A stretch of DNA of 18,340 nt from JBBRLA01 sp038231615 (GTDB lineage: Bacteria; Myxococcota_A; Polyangia; Palsa-1104; JAEUJZ01): the NCBI GenBank assembly GCA_038231615.1, contig JBBRLA010000091.1:1-18340 (forward strand). Reading direction: 5' to 3'. A program made the position numbers and the translations under genes. Below the pieces are notes generated by a model. That model did no database searches and was not told the DNA's origin. It saw only the letters and a program-made list of their open reading frames with translations. How positions within the stretch are numbered: position 1 is the stretch's first letter; each line of letters opens with the position of its first letter. Shown piece by piece: positions 1 to 6,843 of the stretch.

Positions 1-120
1 ATGGCGCGCACGGTGTTCCGCGAGGAACTGAACCTGGCCAAGCGAATCGAGCTGGCCCGGCGCGGCATGCGGCTGTGGGAAGAAGCGCGCGGCGTATGGG
101 CCCGAACCTCCAAGCGATGA
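1..120 (+). CDS. 3' end of an unidentified gene (partial)
   Basis: An open frame runs from the first base of the window to TGA at 118-120 (39 codons). It encodes a basic, probably helical peptide rich in Arg, Leu and Glu and ending in TSKR. The ATG at position 1 coincides with the window edge, so this is more likely the tail of a longer gene than a complete small one. The stop codon lies at the very edge of the palindromic repeat starting at 119, so the repeat may have supplied or replaced the original gene end. No family is recognised. Confidence 0.4.
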   Translation: MARTVFREELNLAKRIELARRGMRLWEEARGVWARTSKR

Positions 121-243
121 AAGAAGCACCTGGCCGGGCAGCTTTTGGCGTACCGCCTCACTCCCTTCGGTCACGTACAGTAGTACGCTCCCTCGGTCGC
201 TGCGGGGGTGCGCCAAAATCTGCTCCGGCCAGGTGCTTCTTTC
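119..243. repeat. Large palindromic element, copy 1 (MITE/REP-like)
   Basis: The outer arms are about 35 bp and nearly perfect inverted repeats: AAGAAGCACCTGGCC at 121-135 against its exact reverse complement at 227-241, with the arms continuing through the TTTTGGCG / CGCCAAAA blocks. The centre holds a CGTAC-AGTA-GTACG hairpin. On either side of it lies an inner direct repeat (CTCCCTTCGGTCAC and CTCCCTCGGTCGC). A second copy in opposite orientation lies at 2957-3076 and differs at about six of 121 positions. No transposase is encoded within it, so a non-autonomous element or a recombination or processing site is the likeliest reading. Confidence 0.85.
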
Positions 244-248
244 GGATA

Positions 249-316
249 TTCGGACAGGACGCTTGTTCGGACATGAGGCTGTTTCGGACGGGACGCTTTT
301 TCGGAAGGAGGCTTTT
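249..316. repeat. 17-bp tandem repeat, four copies
   Basis: Four back-to-back 17-bp units begin with TTCGGA at 249, 266, 283 and 300. The approximate consensus is TTCGGACRGGACGCTTT, and units 1 and 3 are the most alike. A partial TTCGGATA precedes them at 241-248, abutting the palindromic element. The array lies 77 bp upstream of the phosphoesterase gene start, so it could be an iteron-like protein binding array, a structured leader or a slippage product. No promoter core could be placed within it with confidence. Confidence 0.75.
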
Positions 317-381
317 TGCTGATAAGGACGCTGCATTAACGTGACTCTGGTTGGCATGAGATGGGCTAGGCAGTGAAAAAC

Positions 382-387
382 AGGAGG
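382..387 (+). promoter_or_regulatory. Shine-Dalgarno that fixes the GTG start at 393
   Basis: AGGAGG is spaced five bases from the GTG at 393. This is the only consensus site near the 5' end of the frame, and it supports a GTG start. Confidence 0.75.
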
Positions 388-392
388 CACCT

Positions 393-2675
393 GTGGGAGT
401 AGGGCTTTATGTCTATCCGCGCTTCGCGGTGCACATCACCACCGGGCAATCGGTGCCCATCGAGCGGCTGCGGGCGTATCCGCTGTGGCACCCCTCGGTG
501 GGCATGGACGGACGCATGGTGTCGGGGCACGTGCTCTACGTCTCCCAGGCGCTGCACGAGGCGATGATGGAAGTGGCCCTGGGGGTGTCGGAATCGTGGG
601 AGGCAGAGGTCGAGGTCGAGCGCGGCGAGGAGGACATCGCCCATCGGCTGGCAGCGCCGATCTACGCCAGCCGCTTTGCGTCAATCCCTCAATTGGTACA
701 CGCCATCGCTGATCGCACCCGGGCGGCACTGCCGGTGACCAAGCGCAAGGTGCTGCGGCCCATCGCCCCGGACGCCACCCCGGCGGAGATCTTGGTCGAC
801 CTGGAGGCGGCGCTGCACAAGGAGGGGCTTCACGTGCTGGTGCCTCTGTCCGTGGGGCGGCGGTATCAGCTTTTCACCGATGCCACCGAGGCGCTCTTGC
901 CGGTGTCGCCGCTTACCCTGGGGCGGGCGCCGCGGCTGTGCTTCGTGCTGCTGTCCACCGACGATCTGATCGAGAAGCGCGCGGGCAGCCCGTGGCTGCG
1001 GCAGGCGGCGGAGTTGATGGTGCTGCCGATAAACGCAGTGCGCATCCCCGAGGCGGTGGGCTTCATCGGCGACCTTTTGCCCCTGCGCGGGGCGCTTTTG
1101 GACGAACATTTGATGGGGGAACTGGCCACCACGGTGCAGGAGGTCACCGGGGGCTGGCCGGATCTCTGCGATCGGTTTTATGGCACTTTGGGGCAGCTTC
1201 GTGACGTGGATGCCCTGCGGGAGCGGCTGCAGCGGCTGTTGGCCCTGTTGCGGGCCGCCGAGGAGGACCCCACCCGGGGAGACGAGCTTCTGGCGCTGTC
1301 CCTGGGGGGCGCCGACATCGACCTGGCCGATCTGCGGCAGTTCCAGTCGCTTTCGGAGAAAAAGAGCGACGGGGGTCACGGCGGCGAGGACCGCGACACG
1401 CTGCTGGACGTGCTGCACCGCCCGCGGCCCTTCACCTGGGAGCAGCATGGCCGGGGCTATCTGGACGGGGTGCTGGGGCGAGAACGGGGCACGGCGGTGC
1501 CGCGAAGCCGGGTCATCGAGGTCGCCTTGCGGGGCCGGCTGCTTGCCGGGAAGTCGGCGCACACGCCGCCTGTGCGGGGCAGCACGCCGCCTGTGCGGGG
1601 GACGGAGGCAGCGTCTCGGCCGGCGGGAGCGCTGTCCGTGCGCTGGCTTCACGTGTCGGATTTTCACTTTTCCCAGCATTCGGATGGGGCCAGCGCCATC
1701 GTGCTGCAAGCGCTGCTGGCCACAGTGGCGGAGCTGCGGCAGCGGGGGCGCGAGCTGGACCTGATCTTCGTCACCGGTGACATCGCCAACACCGGCGCCG
1801 AGGGGGAGTACCTGCTGGCCGAGGCGTATTTGGGCGAGCTGTGCCAGGTCGCGGGGGTGCCTCGCTCGGCGCTGCACATGGTCCCGGGCAACCACGACGT
1901 GAACCGCCCGGCGGGCGACGGCCTGGCCCGCACGCTCCCGGACGCCGAGGCGGCGCAGCGCTACTTCCAGCCGGGGGCGCACCGCCATCACCTGCTGAAG
2001 CTGGAGGCGTTTCGCGCGTTCTACAATCGCTTCTACGCGGGGGAGCCACGGAAGGACGCCAGGGACGACAAGGCACCGCGGGCCGCCGCCCCGGGACAGG
2101 CCACCGCGGGGGCGGAGATCGTACTGGTGCGCGACCTGGACATCGGGGTGCTGCCGCTCAACACCGCGTGGTTTGCCCAGGACGACGGCGATAGCGGCAA
2201 GCTGATGGTCGGCGAGGCCCTGGTCCGCGCCGGCCTGGCCGCCATCGCCGGGGCCACCGTGCGCCTTTCGCTGATGCACCATCCGATCTCCGACCTGAGC
2301 CCGATCGAGCGCAAGCTGATCCAGGAGCGAGTCTCGGAAAGCTGCCACTTCCTGCTCCGCGGGCACCTTCATGACACCGAGGCCCAGTGGATCAGCACGC
2401 CGTACCAGCAGACCATCGTGCTGGCCGCTGGGGCCGCCTACCAGGGGCGCACGCGCTACCAAAACCGGGCCCTATATGTAGAAACGGACGTGGAAGCCGC
2501 CCAGAAAAGGCCGCCCGAGAAGTTGGCGGACAAGTTGCCCGAGAAGCGCCATGCCTGGGTCCATCCCTATCCGATCCGCTATGAACTCACCGGACACGAC
2601 CGTTGGACACTGGACACCTCAGTGTTCCCCAAAAGCTATCCGACCTATCTAGAAACGCTGCCGCTGGTCTTATAG
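393..2675 (+). CDS. Calcineurin-like metallophosphoesterase fused to an NTPase-like N-terminal region
   Basis: This is a 760-residue protein starting at GTG behind AGGAGG. The C-terminal part (about 415-760) carries the full metallophosphoesterase motif set: D423-F-H425, GDIAN with D463, GNHD at 499-502, the H629-H630 pair and G657-H-L-H660. It should therefore bind two metals and hydrolyse a phosphodiester or phosphomonoester; the substrate cannot be told. Residues about 180-300 resemble the sensor and lid half of STAND/AAA NTPases (a VLLST strand, then a VTGGWPDLCDRFY stretch), but no Walker A or Walker B is visible. The first ~110 residues are unrecognised. The linker holds a duplicated TPPVRGS (391-403). 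Phosphoesterases of this subtype are known partners or effectors in NTPase-controlled conflict systems, which suggests but does not prove a defence or signalling role. The gene is alone between two inverted palindromic elements, and its stop codon lies within the first unit of a tandem repeat. Confidence 0.85.
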   Translation: MGVGLYVYPRFAVHITTGQSVPIERLRAYPLWHPSVGMDGRMVSGHVLYVSQALHEAMMEVALGVSESWEAEVEVERGEEDIAHRLAAPIYASRFASIPQLVHAIADRTRAALPVTKRKVLRPIAPDATPAEILVDLEAALHKEGLHVLVPLSVGRRYQLFTDATEALLPVSPLTLGRAPRLCFVLLSTDDLIEKRAGSPWLRQAAELMVLPINAVRIPEAVGFIGDLLPLRGALLDEHLMGELATTVQEVTGGWPDLCDRFYGTLGQLRDVDALRERLQRLLALLRAAEEDPTRGDELLALSLGGADIDLADLRQFQSLSEKKSDGGHGGEDRDTLLDVLHRPRPFTWEQHGRGYLDGVLGRERGTAVPRSRVIEVALRGRLLAGKSAHTPPVRGSTPPVRGTEAASRPAGALSVRWLHVSDFHFSQHSDGASAIVLQALLATVAELRQRGRELDLIFVTGDIANTGAEGEYLLAEAYLGELCQVAGVPRSALHMVPGNHDVNRPAGDGLARTLPDAEAAQRYFQPGAHRHHLLKLEAFRAFYNRFYAGEPRKDARDDKAPRAAAPGQATAGAEIVLVRDLDIGVLPLNTAWFAQDDGDSGKLMVGEALVRAGLAAIAGATVRLSLMHHPISDLSPIERKLIQERVSESCHFLLRGHLHDTEAQWISTPYQQTIVLAAGAAYQGRTRYQNRALYVETDVEAAQKRPPEKLADKLPEKRHAWVHPYPIRYELTGHDRWTLDTSVFPKSYPTYLETLPLVL

Positions 2676-2918
2676 AAGTGCTTCATCAAGGGCATGAAGG
2701 AGCGGGCAATCCATCAGCCGGTGAAGCCGACAAGCCCCCAGTCTTATCTTATAGAAGTGGTTCATCAAGGGATGAAGGATGAAGGAGCGGGCCATCCATC
2801 GGCCGTTAAAGCCGACAGGCCGCCGGTCTTATAGAAGTGGTTCATCAAGGCATGAAGGAGCGGGCCATCCATCGGCCGGTGCAGCCGACAAGCCGCCGTT
2901 CTTATAGAAGTGGTTCAT
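2669..2918. repeat. 72-81-bp tandem repeat overlapping the phosphoesterase stop codon
   Basis: Units start with CTTATAGAAGTG at 2669, 2748, 2829 and 2901, giving lengths of 79, 81 and 72 bp plus an 18-bp partial fourth copy. The rest of each unit is also conserved, including GAAGGAGCGGGC, ATCCATC, and a CCGACARGCC-type block. Each full unit can fold a small hairpin (TTCAT...ATGAA, best in unit 2 as TTCATC-AAGG-GATGAA). The first unit includes TTATAG, the last sense codon and stop of the upstream gene, and the conserved CCGSYGGTCTTATAG context extends into the coding end. The repeat may therefore have duplicated the gene terminus. Confidence 0.8.
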
Positions 2919-2956
2919 TAACCAAAGTCCTTTCAGATCAGAAAAAGAAAGTAAGG

Positions 2957-3076
2957 AAGAAGCACATGGCCGGAGCAGATTTTGGCGCTCCCCCGCAGCG
3001 ACCGAGGGAGCGTACTACTGTACGTGACCGAAGGAGCGAGGAGGTACGCCAAAAGCTGCCCGGCCAGGTGCTTCTG
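2957..3076. repeat. Large palindromic element, copy 2, inverted relative to copy 1
   Basis: This is the reverse complement of the element at 121-241, with about six differences including one indel. It keeps the outer arms (AAGAAGCACATGGCC ... GGCCAGGTGCTTCT), the TTTTGGCG/CGCCAAAA blocks and the GTAC-rich centre. Together the two copies bracket 2.7 kb containing one gene and both tandem arrays. No target-site duplication was seen outside them. The span 2919-2956 and the 53 bases from 3077 to the next gene hold nothing else recognised. Confidence 0.85.
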
Positions 3077-3129
3077 TTAAGAGAGTAGATATTGCGCGGT
3101 GGGATGACAAGGGGTAGGTTACTCTGAGC

Positions 3130-4866
3130 ATGGGACGAGAATTGCCCCAAGGTCGGAGGGTCGGGAATTATTCGGTAGAGCGCCTCTTGTCGAAGGCCGG
3201 TTTGTCGGCGTCCTATGCCGCCCGCCAAGTGCGGACGGATCGGGAATGCGTCCTTACCGTTTTTTATCTCGACCCCGACGAGGAACCGTGGCTGCGCTTC
3301 AAGCGGGAGACCGACCGGCTGACGGCCCTGCGCCACCCGAGCATCGCCGAGGTGCTGGATGTAGGGATCGCCCATGACGGGGCGCCGTACCTGGTGACCG
3401 AACTGAACCAGGGGGAGGACCTGGCCGGTCGGCTGCGGCGGAGCGGCGCGCTGACCCTGAGCGAGACGCTTTCCGTGGCGCGTCAGGCGGGGGCCGCGCT
3501 GTATGCGGGGCACGGTATCGGGGTGCTCCACCGGGACGTGCGGCCGGAGAACCTGTTCATCTTGACCCCAGCGGAGAACAAGGTCCATCGCGGCGAGGAC
3601 GGCGAGGAACAACCCGGCTTCGACCGCATCAAGGTGCTGGGCTTTGGCGTGGGTCAGCTCCTGGAGTCGTCGTTGACCGGGGTGGCGCTGGTGGGCAGCC
3701 CGGACTACATGGCGCCGGAGCAGATCCGCGGCCATGCGCTGGACATCGACCCTCGGGTGGACCAGTACGCCCTGGCGGTGGTGCTGTATCAGGCGCTGAC
3801 CACCCGGCGGCCGTTTCATGGGGACTCAGTGGGGGGTACGCTGGTGCAGGTGACCCGCGCCGAGGTGGAGCCGCTGCGGGCGCTGCGCCCGGATGTGCCG
3901 ATCCACATCGAGGCCGCCATCAGTCGGGCAATGAGCCGGGAGCGGGAGTCTCGCTTCGAGGATTTGAACGCTTTTTTGCAGACCCTTCAGGAGGGGGTGC
4001 CCCTGCCGATGGGGATGGCCGAGCTGACCGAGCCCTGGCTCTCGCCCCCGGCGGATGTCGAGGAGGCCCGGCGCCTGGCCCTGGCCGCTGGGGCCGCACC
4101 GGCGGCGCCCCTGTCGATCGGCGTGTCTTCCGCCCTGGCGCTGGCCGCCATGACGCCGACGCCCGCGCCTTACGAAAGCGGGGAACATTCGGCGGAGCTT
4201 GTCGCCACCCCCGCGGGCCTGATGGAGGCGGGCGGATCGATTGGGGCAGCTGAGTCAATCCAGGCAGCCGAGTCAATCCAAGCTGTCGAGTCAATCCAGG
4301 CTGTCGAGCCGATGGAGGCGGTCGGGTCGGTTGGCACGGCCGACGGGGGGGTGGTCCAGCAGTTCATGAGCGAGCAGGCCACCGTGCCCCATTCGATGGA
4401 GGCGGTGATGAAGCTGGCGGTGCCCCCGCCGCCGGGGATGGAGGCGGGGTCCGCCGTGGCCGTTGGCGTTTCGCGATCGATGGCGCCGCAGGTAGAGGTC
4501 TTCGAGGACCTCTCGGCCCCGCTGGAGATCATCGCCGAGTACACCGACGACGGCCAGGTGCCGCGGGCAGGCGAGACCGAGGTCCCGATGCAGGTCGTCG
4601 AGCACACCCAGCGGAAGCTGCCCTCAATCATCGTGGACCTGCCGACGCGGCCGGTCGTGGACGGCGATCGCCTGCCCCGGGGCGTGGCCGCACCCAACGA
4701 CGCCACCCGCCCCTCGACGAACATGCAGCGGGCGCAGCGGGCCCTACCAGATCTGTGGCACCGCCTGGCCGATCGGCTGGAGGCCCGCGCCTCGGTAACC
4801 GAGCGCATCGGCTGGGCCCTGGTGGGCGCCGGCCTGGGTGGGCTTTTGGGGTACTTCCTGGGATGA
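3130..4866 (+). CDS. Ser/Thr kinase-fold protein with a C-terminal membrane tail, probable pseudokinase
   Basis: This 578-residue protein has a Pkn-like kinase fold at about 14-275. Recognisable elements are the helix C region (FKRE57-60), HRD at 134-136 followed by VRPEN, MAPE at 194-197 and a DQYALAVVLYQAL helix. Key catalytic positions are altered. The glycine loop is degenerate, the beta-3 Lys of the VALK-type motif is Thr43, and the DFG aspartate is Gly171 (GFG, one base from GAC). ATP-dependent phosphotransfer is therefore unlikely, and a binding or scaffold role is inferred. After the domain comes an Ala/Pro-rich linker with ESIQA hexapeptide repeats. The last 19 residues (560-578) are a glycine-rich hydrophobic segment that looks like a tail anchor, putting the domain in the cytoplasm. 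The start is ATG 3130 with only a weak purine-rich site (AAGGGG) about 15 bases upstream. Confidence 0.9.
   Translation: MGRELPQGRRVGNYSVERLLSKAGLSASYAARQVRTDRECVLTVFYLDPDEEPWLRFKRETDRLTALRHPSIAEVLDVGIAHDGAPYLVTELNQGEDLAGRLRRSGALTLSETLSVARQAGAALYAGHGIGVLHRDVRPENLFILTPAENKVHRGEDGEEQPGFDRIKVLGFGVGQLLESSLTGVALVGSPDYMAPEQIRGHALDIDPRVDQYALAVVLYQALTTRRPFHGDSVGGTLVQVTRAEVEPLRALRPDVPIHIEAAISRAMSRERESRFEDLNAFLQTLQEGVPLPMGMAELTEPWLSPPADVEEARRLALAAGAAPAAPLSIGVSSALALAAMTPTPAPYESGEHSAELVATPAGLMEAGGSIGAAESIQAAESIQAVESIQAVEPMEAVGSVGTADGGVVQQFMSEQATVPHSMEAVMKLAVPPPPGMEAGSAVAVGVSRSMAPQVEVFEDLSAPLEIIAEYTDDGQVPRAGETEVPMQVVEHTQRKLPSIIVDLPTRPVVDGDRLPRGVAAPNDATRPSTNMQRAQRALPDLWHRLADRLEARASVTERIGWALVGAGLGGLLGYFLG
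4246..4317 (+). repeat. 18-bp coding tandem repeat (AAESIQ-type hexapeptides)
   Basis: Four 18-bp in-frame units start at 4246, 4264, 4282 and 4300 and encode A(A/V)ESIQ-type hexapeptides; the last is diverged to AVEPME. The first three share the core GAGTCAATCCA, so duplication is recent. The units lie in the linker between the kinase fold and the membrane tail, where they would change the length of a flexible or helical spacer. Confidence 0.8.
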
Positions 4867-4896
4867 GCTGAGCCGCTTGGTCCGCCCGGTCGCGGC

Positions 4897-4912
4897 CCGC
4901 CAACCCTGGCGG
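4897..4912 (+). terminator. GC-rich hairpin after the pseudokinase gene
   Basis: CCGCCA-ACCC-TGGCGG forms a perfect 6-bp stem with a 4-base loop, 30 bases after the stop codon. A second small stem, TCGGG-CTTA-CCCGA, follows at 4917-4930. There is no T tract, so this is not a canonical intrinsic terminator. It may stall or stabilise the transcript end, and it could equally be chance in GC-rich DNA. Confidence 0.3.
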
Positions 4913-4935
4913 TTACTCGGGCTTACCCGACGGTG

Positions 4936-4963
4936 TTGACGCAGCGGGCCGGCTGGCGATAAC
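4936..4963 (+). promoter_or_regulatory. Sigma70-like promoter for the membrane-protein / release-factor-like pair
   Basis: TTGACG (4936-4941, five of six matches to consensus) is followed after 16 bases by GATAAC (4958-4963, four of six, including the central ATAA). Transcription would begin near 4970, about 50 bases before the ATG at 5019. It is the best promoter-like sequence I found in the window and sits in a 152-bp intergenic gap. Confidence 0.5.
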
Positions 4964-5018
4964 GTGAACGTCCAGCGGTTGTACCGCGCGGTGCCATTCC
5001 AAGGGGATACTCAATATC

Positions 5019-6404
5019 ATGGACGACAACGGGCCTCCCGACGACAAAAAAGTCCGGCAAAGTACCTTCGGCCACTTCATTCAGACCTACTCCAGCTTTC
5101 TTTCCAGCTTTGTCATCGGGGTCGCCGGGCTGACCGCCACTTCCATTTATCAGTACAACCAGTCCCATGTGGCACAACGGCAGGCCGATTCACAGCAGCA
5201 CATCGCCGAGACCCAGGCCGACAACTCGTGGAAGATCGAGCGCGCCAAGATCCTCTCGGAGAACCTGAAGGTGTTGACGGCACAGGGGGGGGACAACACG
5301 GAGCAGAAGTACGGGGTGCTGCTTTCCCTGACTCGGGGGAACATCCTGGATTCGGAGCTGGCGCTGTCCTATGCCCTGGAGTTGGGGAAAGAAAACCCCG
5401 ACTACATGAGGAGCGTGCTGTCCAACACCCTGGAGAAGGACTACCGGCGCCTGCTCGGCGCCTACGAGATCACCTGCGAGGAACGCTACGGCCTGAGCCG
5501 GCCGGTGAAGATGTGCGAGATCGACAAGAAGGCCGAGCGGTCGGTGGCGCTGGCCGTGCTGATCATGGAGGAGACCGACCAGGCGCTGCAAGCCGACAAG
5601 CCGGGGCCCATGGTGCTGCTGAAGGACGAGCGAGAGGTGCACGCCGGCCTGACCAAGTTGCTGTGGATCTTCACGCCCTTTCTGAACGACCTGTACGAGC
5701 GACGGCAGTGGGACGAGATCGGCAAGTTCGAAAAGCAGTCGGTGGGGGCGCGGCTGGTCGCGTCGCTGGTGCTCCTGGCGGCGCACAACGGGGAGTTCGC
5801 CGCCAAGGCGGAGGCGGCGATGCTGGTCCAGAAGTCGGACGAAGAACGCCGCTGGCTGGTGGCCTACCTCCTGGGGCCGACCTGCGACGCGGAGTGCAAG
5901 GCGCGGGCGTCGGGCTACATGCTGACCGCGCTGGTCCACGCCATGGGCAGCTTCAACGAGCCGCTCCACGCGGTGCTGACCCGCCCGCACAATGAAACAA
6001 CGGCCACGGTGACCCGGATCAACACCCGGTTCATGTTGTGCCAGGTGACCCCGGAAGAGGCGGCGGCGCTGCGCAATCAGGTGCTGGTGCCGGCGCTGAC
6101 CGAGCAGTTGGCGAGGCCCAAACCGGACCTGTCGATCGTGGATGAGATCTCGGGGCTGCTGGCGCTGACGCCGGACCCGGTGCCGGGCCCGGTGGGGATG
6201 ACGGACCCCAAGACGATGGACGCGTGGAAAGCGGCCATCGCGATGCTGCAAAAGGCCGGGCCGGAGCGTTATCAGCACTTCCAGGATCGCCGGGTGCAGC
6301 AGCAACGGGCCCGGCAGAACCCCACGGCGAAGATGAAGAAGTCCACGTTCTGCAGCGCCAAGGGGGAAGGGACCGAAACCGACGTGCAGCCCGACGAGGA
6401 ATGA
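5019..6404 (+). CDS. Single-pass membrane protein, function unknown
   Basis: This 461-residue protein starts at ATG 5019 with a purine-rich AAGGGG site 12 bases upstream. A short N-terminus with K10, K11 and R13 precedes one membrane helix (about 23-46). A Gln/Ala/His-rich segment likely to form a coiled coil (about 47-80) follows. The remaining ~380 residues are predominantly helical, with no motif I recognise. The positive-inside rule suggests the bulk faces the periplasm. Several cysteines, including the close TCDAEC pair, would allow disulfides there. It follows the membrane-tailed pseudokinase gene on the same strand but probably has its own promoter. Its stop codon overlaps the ATG of the release-factor-like gene. 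Confidence 0.8.
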   Translation: MDDNGPPDDKKVRQSTFGHFIQTYSSFLSSFVIGVAGLTATSIYQYNQSHVAQRQADSQQHIAETQADNSWKIERAKILSENLKVLTAQGGDNTEQKYGVLLSLTRGNILDSELALSYALELGKENPDYMRSVLSNTLEKDYRRLLGAYEITCEERYGLSRPVKMCEIDKKAERSVALAVLIMEETDQALQADKPGPMVLLKDEREVHAGLTKLLWIFTPFLNDLYERRQWDEIGKFEKQSVGARLVASLVLLAAHNGEFAAKAEAAMLVQKSDEERRWLVAYLLGPTCDAECKARASGYMLTALVHAMGSFNEPLHAVLTRPHNETTATVTRINTRFMLCQVTPEEAAALRNQVLVPALTEQLARPKPDLSIVDEISGLLALTPDPVPGPVGMTDPKTMDAWKAAIAMLQKAGPERYQHFQDRRVQQQRARQNPTAKMKKSTFCSAKGEGTETDVQPDEE

Positions 6405-6775
6405 AGTTCCCCGAGGATGCCCCGGTGACCCGGGAGAAGCTGGATGTCCTGCGGGAGCGGATCGTCAGGCTGGGGGTGGACCTGGGCCGAGTGGACGAGC
6501 AAGCGGTGAAGGGGACCGGGCCCGGCGGACAGAAGGTGAACAAGACGCAGAGCGGGGTGCTGCTGCGCTACGAGCTGGCCCTCCCCGGTGGAGAAGGGGA
6601 GCAAGTGCTGGTGAAGTGGACCCGGGAGCGGCACCACTCGCTGAACCGCTTCCTGGCGCTGCGCGAGCTGGTGGATGAGATCGAGGAGCGGGTGTCGCCG
6701 GAGACCTCGGAGCGGCTGCGCGAGCGGGCGCGCATCCGCAAGCAGAAGGACCGGCAGCGCAGACGGCAGGGGTAG
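6401..6775 (+). CDS. Peptide chain release factor-like (GGQ) protein
   Basis: This 124-residue protein has the RF-1 catalytic domain: GTGPGGQKVNKTQSG with the GGQ at 42-44, the loop that triggers peptidyl-tRNA hydrolysis in release factors. It lacks the codon-recognition domains of RF1/RF2 and ends in a basic tail (RKQKDRQRRRQG). This is the layout of the ArfB/ICT1 and MTRFR (C12orf65) rescue-factor-like families. The KVNKT context looks closer to the RF-2/MTRFR type than to ArfB. The likely role is release of stalled peptidyl-tRNA on ribosomes. ATG 6401 overlaps the preceding stop (ATGA) and has GAGGA immediately before it, implying translational coupling; an in-frame GTG at 6425 is an alternative. 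Longer upstream extensions of this frame lie inside the previous gene and lack family similarity. Confidence 0.85.
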   Translation: MKFPEDAPVTREKLDVLRERIVRLGVDLGRVDEQAVKGTGPGGQKVNKTQSGVLLRYELALPGGEGEQVLVKWTRERHHSLNRFLALRELVDEIEERVSPETSERLRERARIRKQKDRQRRRQG

Positions 6776-6843
6776 GCTGAGCAGCCGGGCAAACGTTCAA
6801 GCTGCCGGGGGTTTCCGTCGATGGATGCAGGCGACGGTGACCC

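Noticed and set aside
75..344. An 89-codon plus-strand frame reading through the palindrome and 17-bp repeats
   Set aside because: Its sequence is only the translation of repeat DNA; the second palindrome copy gives the same peptide on the opposite strand.
681..2462. Long minus-strand frame opposite the phosphoesterase gene (similar ones at 6925-8190 and 12005-13522)
   Set aside because: These are Arg/Gln/His/Pro-rich shadow frames expected from GC-rich third positions, opposite genes with clear motifs or codon bias.
100..3090. Target-site duplication outside the two palindromic elements
   Set aside because: Bases flanking copy 1 on the left and copy 2 on the right show no matching short direct repeat.
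6224..6400. Upstream extension of the release-factor-like gene
   Set aside because: It lies entirely inside the membrane-protein gene and has no family resemblance; the ATGA overlap gives a natural start.
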